NCBI GenBank assembly: GCA_937996725.1
Contig: CALKUR010000126.1
Span: 1-13,948 of the forward strand
Direction of reading: 5' to 3'
Source: an uncultured Dechloromonas sp.
GTDB taxonomy: Bacteria; Pseudomonadota; Gammaproteobacteria; Burkholderiales; Rhodocyclaceae
DNA length: 13,948 bases
Positions 7,702 to 13,001 of the stretch are shown one piece after another (positions within the stretch are counted from its first letter, which is position 1; the number at the start of each line of letters is the position of its first letter). The notes beneath the pieces were generated by a model. The model ran no database searches. It was given only the letters and a program-made list of their open reading frames with translations, and had not been told where the DNA came from. The translations under genes were made by a program, and so were the position numbers.

Positions 7702-7722
7702 CTTGTAAGGAACACTTACAGG
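7702..7722. other. hairpin between two convergent genes
   Basis: CTTGTAAG and CTTACAGG pair over 8 positions (one G-U) around a GAACA loop, in the 47 bases between the methyltransferase and the AhpD-like gene. No T-run follows on either strand, so it is at best a weak or factor-assisted terminator. Confidence 0.3.
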
Positions 7723-7740
7723 TTCGTGAGTGCGGTTAAA

Positions 7741-8088
7741 TTACTGGCCGCCGAACTCTTCGTAAGCACGCATCGTTTCCCCCGCGTACATGAGTGATGG
7801 GCCGCCGCCCATCATGACGGCCACGCCGAGCATCTCCGCCAGTTCTTCTTTGGTGGTGCCCAGTTTGATTAGTGCCTGGGTGTGAAAGCCAATACAGCCA
7901 TCACAGCGCGCGGCGACGCCGATGGCGAGTGCAATCAGTTCTTTGGTTTTCGCGTCGAGTGCGCCAGCCTTCATGGAGGCTTGGTGGAGGGCGCTAAAAC
8001 CGGCCTGGACTTCAGGCACCTCGGCGCGGAACTGGGCGAGGCCTTTGCTGAGTTCTTGCGTCACGGCTTTGAAGGATTTCTGAGTCAT
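7741..8088 (-). CDS. Carboxymuconolactone decarboxylase/AhpD-like family protein
   Basis: The 115-residue product is an all-helical AhpD-like protein. Its CxxC motif CDGCIGFH (62-69), with H69 after the cysteines and E50 upstream, is the catalytic arrangement of AhpD-type alkylhydroperoxidases; the glycine-rich LGVAVMMGGGPSLMYAGETMRAYEEF (87-112) ends the domain. True gamma-carboxymuconolactone decarboxylases lack the CxxC, so a thiol redox role is likelier than aromatic breakdown. Two ATGs follow each other (8091 and 8088); AGGAG spaced six bases from the second favours 8088. It is a single gene, divergent from the cysteine-rich membrane protein gene and sharing its control region. The physiological reductant and substrate are unknown. 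Confidence 0.9.
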   Translation of the reverse strand: MTQKSFKAVTQELSKGLAQFRAEVPEVQAGFSALHQASMKAGALDAKTKELIALAIGVAARCDGCIGFHTQALIKLGTTKEELAEMLGVAVMMGGGPSLMYAGETMRAYEEFGGQ

Positions 8089-8114
8089 CATGATCTCCTG
8101 CTGGGGTTGTTAGG

Positions 8115-8152
8115 TTATACAAAAACATATAATATCAGCTTGTGGTGTATAA
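8115..8152. promoter_or_regulatory. inverted repeat in a divergent control region, possible operator
   Basis: TTATACA (8115-8121) and TGTATAA (8146-8152) are exact reverse complements, 24 bases apart (31 bases between centres, close to three helical turns). They bracket the TATAAT at 8128-8133. A dimeric repressor or a looped pair of sites is imaginable, but no regulator is identified. Confidence 0.35.
8128..8133 (+). promoter_or_regulatory. -10 element for the cysteine-rich membrane protein gene
   Basis: A perfect TATAAT lies 60 bases before the start codon. TTGTTA (8107-8112) is a possible -35 but with a short 15-base spacer. The stretch is markedly AT-rich against its neighbours. Confidence 0.5.
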
Positions 8153-8192
8153 GGGTAGTGTTATTCGAGTGTCATTCATTAAGGAGAGCAAA

Positions 8193-8435
8193 ATGACTCA
8201 GAACGTTGGTGGTTTGGATCGTGTCCTGCGTATCGTGGTTGGCTTGGTGCTGATTACGCTTGCGGCTACCGGTACCGTTGGCGCATGGGGTTATATCGGC
8301 GTGGTGCCGCTGCTGACGGGTCTGTTCCGTTACTGCCCGGCATACAGCATCTTCGGTTGTAAAACCGGCCAGGGTGGTTGTGGCACCGGCTGCGGTACGG
8401 GTTGTGGCACCGGCGGTAAGACCGACTGCAAGTAA
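8193..8435 (+). CDS. Small DUF2892 (YgaP-like transmembrane domain) protein with cysteine-rich CGTG-repeat tail
   Basis: The 80-residue product starts MTQNVGGLDRVLRIVVG, the classic opening of the DUF2892/YgaP-like transmembrane family, with two hydrophobic segments (about 11-28 and 31-46) and the family ending RYCPAYSIFGCKTG (46-59). The family has no enzymatic role of its own; in YgaP it anchors a rhodanese domain. This copy has no rhodanese but a polar tail with CGTG three times in a row (63-74), giving cysteines at 48, 56, 63, 67, 71 and 79, a spacing that could bind metal or persulfide. The start at 8193 is set by AAGGAG six bases upstream; an earlier in-frame ATG at 8142 lacks a binding site and would overlap the control region. 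It is divergent from the AhpD-like gene and ends in a strong terminator inside queG. Confidence 0.88.
   Translation: MTQNVGGLDRVLRIVVGLVLITLAATGTVGAWGYIGVVPLLTGLFRYCPAYSIFGCKTGQGGCGTGCGTGCGTGGKTDCK
8379..8414 (+). repeat. three 12-bp units encoding CGTG
   Basis: Units 1 and 3 are identical (TGTGGCACCGGC). Unit 2 differs at four bases, all third codon positions, so the protein repeat is unchanged. Confidence 0.85.
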
Positions 8436-8456
8436 GTTGCCGGGGTGAGCGCTGCC

Positions 8457-9509
8457 TTAGTTTGAGGCGGTGAGTTGCTCTAGGGCCCAGTCGATGTGCT
8501 CCTCAACGAGGGGGCTCGACTGGGCTTTTTTGTTTTTTAATGCCGTGATGTGTTCGGCCGTTGGCGTGGCATTGCCTAAGGCCACCGCGATATTGCGCTG
8601 CCAGCGTTCGTAGCCGATGCGGCGAATGGGGCTGCCTTCGAAACGCCTCAGAAACGTGGTTTCGTCCCAGTCAAACAGGTCGAGCAGGGTGGCGGCATCA
8701 AGTTGATGTCGGGGTGCGAACTCGGCATCGCCGTTCGGCGTGAAGCGGTTCCAGGGGCAAACCAGTTGACAGTCGTCGCAGCCATAGATGCGATTGCCTA
8801 TGGCTTTACGGAATTCGACGGGAATGCTGCCGTGATGCTCGATGGTGAGATAGCTGATGCAGCGTCGGGCATCGACCCGGTAGGGTGCGGTGATGGCCCC
8901 GGTGGGGCAATAGTCGATACATTGGGTGCAGTCGCCACAATGCGGTGCGATGGCCTCGTCATGGGCGAGGGGGAGATCACAGAGGATCTCACCGAGAAAA
9001 AACCAGGAGCCTTGGCGATCAAGTGACAGGGTATGTTTGCCTTCCCAGCCCAGCCCCGCTTGTGTAGCGAGGGCGACTTCTTTGACGGGCGCGGAATCGG
9101 TGAAGGCACGGTAGGTAAAGGGGCCGGCGGCAGCAGTAAGCTGATCGGCCAGGCTTTGTAGCCGGTTGCGAATGACCTTGTGATAATCGCGGCCGAGGGC
9201 GTAACGGGAGACGTAGGCCGCGTCACGATCAGTGAGTTGTGCTTCTGCGGTTTTGGCATCCGCAGGCCAGTAGGGCAGTCGGACGCTGATGACGCTGAGT
9301 GCGCCGGGGACCAGTTGTTCCGGATGCTTGCGGAGTTCGGCGTGGCGGGCCATGTAATCCATGGTGCCGTGACAGCCATCACGCAGCCAGTCATCCAGTC
9401 GTTGCTGCATGGCTTGCGGTACCCGTGCAGGGCCGATGCGCACATCGCTGAAGCCGAGTTGTTCGGCTTCGCGGATGATGCGTGTTTTGAGATCGGCCAG
9501 ATCAGTCAA
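8457..9509 (-). CDS. queG: Epoxyqueuosine reductase (cobalamin- and 2x[4Fe-4S]-dependent)
   Basis: QueG reduces epoxyqueuosine to queuosine at the wobble position 34 of tRNAs for Asn, Asp, His and Tyr. The 350-residue product has RYALGRDYHKVIRNRL (102-117), FTDSAPVKEVALA (136-148) with the catalytic Asp D138, and AGLGWEGKHTL (151-161) for cobalamin binding. The first cluster motif is CGDCTQCIDYCP (191-202); further cluster cysteines are C217 in DARRCISYLTIEHHG and C244, C247 and C251 in YGCDDCQLVCPWN. HEAT-like helices end the protein. No ATG or GTG lies near the conserved N-terminus; TTG at 9509 gives MTDLADLKTRIIREAEQLGF, fits the family, and overlaps the cupin stop by 8 bases. A frame open to 9689 exists, but its extra residues are out-of-frame cupin sequence. 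The 3' end carries a terminator for the opposing gene. Confidence 0.93.
   Translation of the reverse strand: MTDLADLKTRIIREAEQLGFSDVRIGPARVPQAMQQRLDDWLRDGCHGTMDYMARHAELRKHPEQLVPGALSVISVRLPYWPADAKTAEAQLTDRDAAYVSRYALGRDYHKVIRNRLQSLADQLTAAAGPFTYRAFTDSAPVKEVALATQAGLGWEGKHTLSLDRQGSWFFLGEILCDLPLAHDEAIAPHCGDCTQCIDYCPTGAITAPYRVDARRCISYLTIEHHGSIPVEFRKAIGNRIYGCDDCQLVCPWNRFTPNGDAEFAPRHQLDAATLLDLFDWDETTFLRRFEGSPIRRIGYERWQRNIAVALGNATPTAEHITALKNKKAQSSPLVEEHIDWALEQLTASN
8485..8537 (+). terminator. strong rho-independent terminator of the DUF2892 gene, inside queG
   Basis: GCCCAGTCGA (8485-8494) and TCGACTGGGC (8516-8525) make a perfect 10-bp stem. The 21-base loop can fold further (CCTC with GAGG), and TTTTTTGTTTTTT (8525/8526-8537) follows directly. 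It lies 50 bases past the DUF2892 stop. On the minus strand the T-run becomes the AAA-rich codons of KNKKAQ in QueG. Confidence 0.88.
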
Positions 9510-9978
9510 AGCGGGCGCGCCATGTCTGCCAGAGATGCGACGCTTCTGCCGAGCCTTCGGCCGGTGACCATTGAGCGATTTCGTCGGCACTGAGTGGCAC
9601 AAAGGGGCCCGCTTTGGCTTCGAAGAACACGCTGTTGGGTTCGAGAGCCAGCAGGGTGTGGGTGGTGCCGTGCGGGATGTCGATGCCAAAGACCGGACCG
9701 TTGGGGCTCAGGGTCAGCGCTTCAACAATAGCACCCTGATCATCGAAGCTGAGGTAACCGAAACGGCCTTGCAGCACGACGATGCTTTCGTCTTTGTTCG
9801 GATCCAGATGCCGGTGTGGTCGGACGTAGGAGCCTGGTTGCATGGCGTTGATGAGCCGATGCGCCGGAAAATCATCAGTGGGATGAAAGTTGGCGTTCTT
9901 GCGCTGGCGATCTGCGCTGGCGGCCGTTTGGCAGGTTTGATCGAGCAGGGCGCGGTCAATACGGGTGGTGGAGGGCAT
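9502..9978 (-). CDS. WbuC-type cupin-fold metalloprotein
   Basis: With the ATG at 9978 the product has 158 residues. NFHPTDDFPAHRLINAMQPGSYVRPHRH (30-57) followed by ESIVVLQGRFGYLSFDD (64-80) and GIDIPHGTTHTLLAL (98-112) is the WbuC-family cupin pattern. Likely metal ligands are H55, H57, E64 and H107 (or H103), in the HxH...E...H arrangement. The biochemical role is not established; the family is named for a gene in E. coli O-antigen clusters, but there are no polysaccharide genes here. The frame opens at an earlier ATG (10005), which would add nine residues; neither start has a convincing ribosome binding site. It is upstream of queG and overlaps it, so the two are probably co-transcribed; tsaE diverges. 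Confidence 0.85.
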   Translation of the reverse strand: MPSTTRIDRALLDQTCQTAASADRQRKNANFHPTDDFPAHRLINAMQPGSYVRPHRHLDPNKDESIVVLQGRFGYLSFDDQGAIVEALTLSPNGPVFGIDIPHGTTHTLLALEPNSVFFEAKAGPFVPLSADEIAQWSPAEGSAEASHLWQTWRARFD

Positions 9979-10109
9979 GACATGCACTTTGGTAACGTTG
10001 TGCATGAATTATCCGCGATGTTGCACACAGATCAATGGCATATTCTGGCGACTTGCGGCAACATTCGGGCTTTGCAGCACGTTTCCGGTTTGATTGCGCC
10101 GCTTTCCCC

Positions 10110-10589
10110 ATGCAGACTCTTGTTCGAATCCTTCCTGATGAGGCCGCCACGCTGGCAGCCGGCGAGGCTATCGGACGTCTATTGGGCACACAACCGGCGT
10201 CAAACCTACGGTTACATGTGAACCTGATGGGCGATCTGGGGGCCGGTAAAACCACCCTGGTGCGTGGGGTACTGCGCGGCCTGGGTTATGCCGGACGCGT
10301 GAAAAGCCCGACCTATCCGTTGCTGGAGTCTTATCGCGTGGGCGATCTGAATCTGGCGCATTTTGATTTATATCGTCTGGAAACACCGGACGCATTTGTC
10401 GAGGCAGGCTTTGACGAAAGCTTTGTCGGACCGGGTGTGCGCTTTGTGGAGTGGCCAGCGCAAGCAGGGCGTTATTTGCCACCCGCGGATTGGCAACTGA
10501 GCTTGATTGACGCATCGCAGGGTGGACGCGAGATGTCGATTGAAGCGCTGAGTCTGTCAGGGGCTGTCTTATTGGCGGATTTGACGTGA
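10110..10589 (+). CDS. tsaE: tRNA threonylcarbamoyladenosine biosynthesis ATPase TsaE
   Basis: TsaE is the ATPase that, with TsaB and TsaD, supports repeated transfer of threonylcarbamoyl to A37 of ANN-decoding tRNAs (t6A). The 159-residue product has the P-loop GDLGAGKT (41-48), the switch segment SPTYPLLESY (66-75), HFDLYRL (84-90) and FVEWPAQAG (112-120). The open frame extends to an ATG at 10035, but the extra 25 residues (rich in Arg, Phe and Ser) are outside the family, whereas the ATG at 10110 gives the normal length. No clear ribosome binding site precedes it. The stop overlaps the amiC ATG (TGATG), and tsaE followed by an amidase gene is a widespread proteobacterial pair. Confidence 0.94.
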   Translation: MQTLVRILPDEAATLAAGEAIGRLLGTQPASNLRLHVNLMGDLGAGKTTLVRGVLRGLGYAGRVKSPTYPLLESYRVGDLNLAHFDLYRLETPDAFVEAGFDESFVGPGVRFVEWPAQAGRYLPPADWQLSLIDASQGGREMSIEALSLSGAVLLADLT

Positions 10590-11935
10590 TGAAATCGCGG
10601 ATTCGTTTAGCGCCTCAGGTGTCTCAAGCTAATCGCCGGACATTTCTGAAGTCGGTGGGATCGCTCTGCCTCCTGTCGGTGACGCCAGTGGGGTCGTTGG
10701 CGGCCGTAGCCTCATCGATTGTGGCCGTGCGCGTCTGGCCCGCGGAGGATTACACCCGTGTCACCATCGAGCACAAAGGGCTGGTGAAGTTTACGCAAAG
10801 CGTGGTCCATAACCCGGAACGGCTGGTGGTGGACATTGAAGGCATCGAACTCAATGGGGTGATGAAGAGCCTGGGCGATAAGGTGGGTCCCAATGATCCG
10901 TACATCCGCCAGCTGCGTGCGGCCAATTACAAACCGGGTGTGGTGCGTCTGGTGATGGATCTGAAGGGCGAAGTGGCACCGCAGGTCTTTAATCTACCGC
11001 CGGTGGGGAACTACGAAAGCCGGTTGGTGATGGATATCTATCCGGTCATCCCGCAGGATCCGTTGATGCAGCTGGTGAACAACAAGCAGGCTGCGCCAAC
11101 GCCTGCTCAGGCAGTACCGGAACCGAAGCCCAAGACCGAAGTCGTTAAACAGGAGCCACTCAAAACACCGGTTGAGCCGGAGGCGCCGCCCAAGCAGGCC
11201 GAAGTGACGCCATCGCGGAGCGCCAAGAAATCCGCTAAAGCTGTGACGATCATGCTGGACCCGGGCCACGGTGGCGAAGACCCCGGTGCCGTGGGTGCAC
11301 GCGGCTCGATGGAAAAGAATGTCACGTTGTCGATTGCCCGTCGTTTGCGGGAACGTATCGAGAACGACCCGGCGATGCGGGCGGCATTAACCCGCGACGG
11401 CGACTTTTTTGTGCCGCTCGGCACGCGGGTTCAGAAGGCACGTCGAGCTAAGGCTGACCTGTTTGTGTCGATTCATGCGGATGCCTGGATCAAGCCCGAA
11501 GCGCGGGGCTCGTCTGTCTTTGTGCTTTCGGAGAAGGGCGCATCGAGCGCCGCCGCCCGTTATCTGGCTCAAAAGGAAAACGAGGCCGACAAGGTGGGTG
11601 GCGTCAACTTTACGGTGGCCGACCCGCATCTGGCGCGGACGTTGATGGACTTGACCCAGACGGCCACGCAGAATGACAGCATGAAGCTGGGCAAGTCAGT
11701 GCTGACTAACCTGGGCAGCGTCAACGCCCTGCATAAGGCATCGGTTGAACAAGCCGGTTTTGCGGTGCTCAAGGCCCCGGATATCCCCTCGATCCTGATT
11801 GAAACGGCCTTTATTTCCAATCCCGAAGAAGAAAAGCGCCTCAACGATGAGGACTATCAGGAAAAAATGGCCGAGGCGATCATGCGCGGTATTCGCCAAT
11901 ATCTGGCGAAAAACCCCACATTCAACAAGGCCTGA
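10589..11935 (+). CDS. amiC: N-acetylmuramoyl-L-alanine amidase AmiC (Tat-exported, AMIN domain)
   Basis: AmiC cleaves the amide bond between MurNAc and the peptide stem in the periplasm to separate daughter cells. The 448-residue product has a twin-arginine signal (NRRTFLKSVGSLCLLS, 15-30), an AMIN domain for septal localisation (about 45-150), a Pro/Lys/Glu linker (about 165-215) and an Amidase_3 domain (219-440). Zinc ligands are H227 (LDPGHGGEDPGA), E242 (MEKNVTL) and H296 (SIHADA), and the catalytic Glu is E405 (ILIETAFISNP). The segment after GSSVFVLSEKGASS, including NEADKVGG (331-338), is the inhibitory helix found in EnvC/NlpD-activated amidases, so activation by such a partner is expected. 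The ATG overlaps the tsaE stop by one base; a GTG three bases earlier is possible. The Tat signal favours AmiC over the Sec-exported AmiB. Confidence 0.92.
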   Translation: MKSRIRLAPQVSQANRRTFLKSVGSLCLLSVTPVGSLAAVASSIVAVRVWPAEDYTRVTIEHKGLVKFTQSVVHNPERLVVDIEGIELNGVMKSLGDKVGPNDPYIRQLRAANYKPGVVRLVMDLKGEVAPQVFNLPPVGNYESRLVMDIYPVIPQDPLMQLVNNKQAAPTPAQAVPEPKPKTEVVKQEPLKTPVEPEAPPKQAEVTPSRSAKKSAKAVTIMLDPGHGGEDPGAVGARGSMEKNVTLSIARRLRERIENDPAMRAALTRDGDFFVPLGTRVQKARRAKADLFVSIHADAWIKPEARGSSVFVLSEKGASSAAARYLAQKENEADKVGGVNFTVADPHLARTLMDLTQTATQNDSMKLGKSVLTNLGSVNALHKASVEQAGFAVLKAPDIPSILIETAFISNPEEEKRLNDEDYQEKMAEAIMRGIRQYLAKNPTFNKA

Positions 11936-11953
11936 GCATCGGAATCCGGCGGC

Positions 11954-11975
11954 AAGCCTTTATAATGCAAGGCTT
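11954..11975 (+). promoter_or_regulatory. -10 element of ribF within an inverted repeat
   Basis: AAGCCTT (11954-11960) and AAGGCTT (11969-11975) are exact reverse complements. The 8 bases between are TATAATGC, containing a perfect -10 (11961-11966). No good -35 is seen at 16-18 bases. The resulting leader would be about 29 bases. A weak hairpin terminator of amiC is an alternative, but no T-run follows. Confidence 0.45.
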
Positions 11976-12001
11976 TACCGGTTTCGGCCCTGTTTTAATT
12001 C

Positions 12002-12982
12002 ATGCGCGTATTTCGCGGTCTTCATCCTGCCGCTGATGCGGATGCGGTCATCACGATTGGCAATTTCGATGGCATGCATCTGGGGCATCAGGCGTTGTTG
12101 CGTCAGCTTCGGGCTGAGGCACAGTCGCGTGGGCTGAAATCGTCGGTGCTGACCTTTACGCCGCACCCGCGTGAATTCTTCGCCAAGAAGCACGGCGGCC
12201 CAGATGCCACGGTGCCGGCACGCCTGCATACCCTGCGTGAAAAACTCGAGGCCTTGGCTGCGGCCGGCGTGGATGAAACCCGGATCTGTCGGTTTAATGA
12301 CGCCTTTGCCAGCCTGAGCCCGGAAGATTTTGTACGGTCGGTGCTGGTCGATGCCATGCGGGCCAAACATGTCATGATCGGCGATGATTTCCGTTTTGGT
12401 GCGCGCCGTGCCGGTGATTTTGCTTTGCTGAAATCGCTGGGCGAACAATACGGCTTTACGGTCTCGTCGCTGGATTCACAGTGTTTGGCAGGTGAACGCG
12501 TTTCCAGCTCGCAGGTGCGCGAAGCCTTAGCGGCCGGTGATCTGGGTCGTGCCGAAGCACTGCTCGGTTATCCGTATGCCATGGAAGGCCGTGTGGTTCG
12601 GGGCCGTCAGCTGGGTCGTACGATTGGCGTGCCGACCGCTAACGTGCAGATCCGCCACGACCCATTGCCACTACGTGGCGTGTTTGTGGTTGACGTGGCG
12701 CTGGACGAAACGCGTGCAGCAGTTCCTGTCGTGACCCGCCGCTATGCCGGTGTGGCTAACCTGGGCTATCGTCCCACGCTGGGTGGTGATACGCGCCCGC
12801 TGCTGGAAGTGCACCTTTTCGACTTCGCCGGTGATCTTTATGGCGCGCACCTCGATGTCCGTTTTCTCGCCAAGCTGCGAGATGAAATGACTTTTGCCGA
12901 TTTTGGCGCACTGACTACCCAGATTCAGCAGGATCTGACGCAGGCGCGTTCGTTCTTTCAGCAGTATCCGATTTCTTCTTAA
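12002..12982 (+). CDS. ribF: Bifunctional riboflavin kinase/FAD synthetase
   Basis: RibF phosphorylates riboflavin to FMN and adenylylates FMN to FAD. The 326-residue product has the nucleotidyltransferase motif GNFDGMHLGH (20-29), FTPHPREFF (52-60), GDDFRFG (127-133) and RVSSSQVREAL (166-176). The kinase domain follows with GRVVRGRQLGRTIGVPTANV (196-215), the NLGYRPT segment (253-259) and the catalytic-region LEVHLFDF (268-275). Length and domain order are standard. No Shine-Dalgarno sequence is evident before the ATG. It is 66 bases after amiC with its own candidate promoter and 19 bases before ileS; ribF-ileS is a conserved pair. Confidence 0.96.
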   Translation: MRVFRGLHPAADADAVITIGNFDGMHLGHQALLRQLRAEAQSRGLKSSVLTFTPHPREFFAKKHGGPDATVPARLHTLREKLEALAAAGVDETRICRFNDAFASLSPEDFVRSVLVDAMRAKHVMIGDDFRFGARRAGDFALLKSLGEQYGFTVSSLDSQCLAGERVSSSQVREALAAGDLGRAEALLGYPYAMEGRVVRGRQLGRTIGVPTANVQIRHDPLPLRGVFVVDVALDETRAAVPVVTRRYAGVANLGYRPTLGGDTRPLLEVHLFDFAGDLYGAHLDVRFLAKLRDEMTFADFGALTTQIQQDLTQARSFFQQYPISS

Positions 12983-13001
12983 CCGTCTGTGTAGTCAGCC
13001 C

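Noticed and set aside
9510..9689. Extended QueG N-terminus giving 410 residues
   Set aside because: The extra 60 residues are the cupin gene read in another frame (Ser/Pro/Arg-rich, no similarity to QueG).
10035..10109. Extended TsaE N-terminus from the upstream ATG
   Set aside because: The 25 extra residues precede the normal family start and lack a ribosome binding site; the ATG at 10110 gives standard length.
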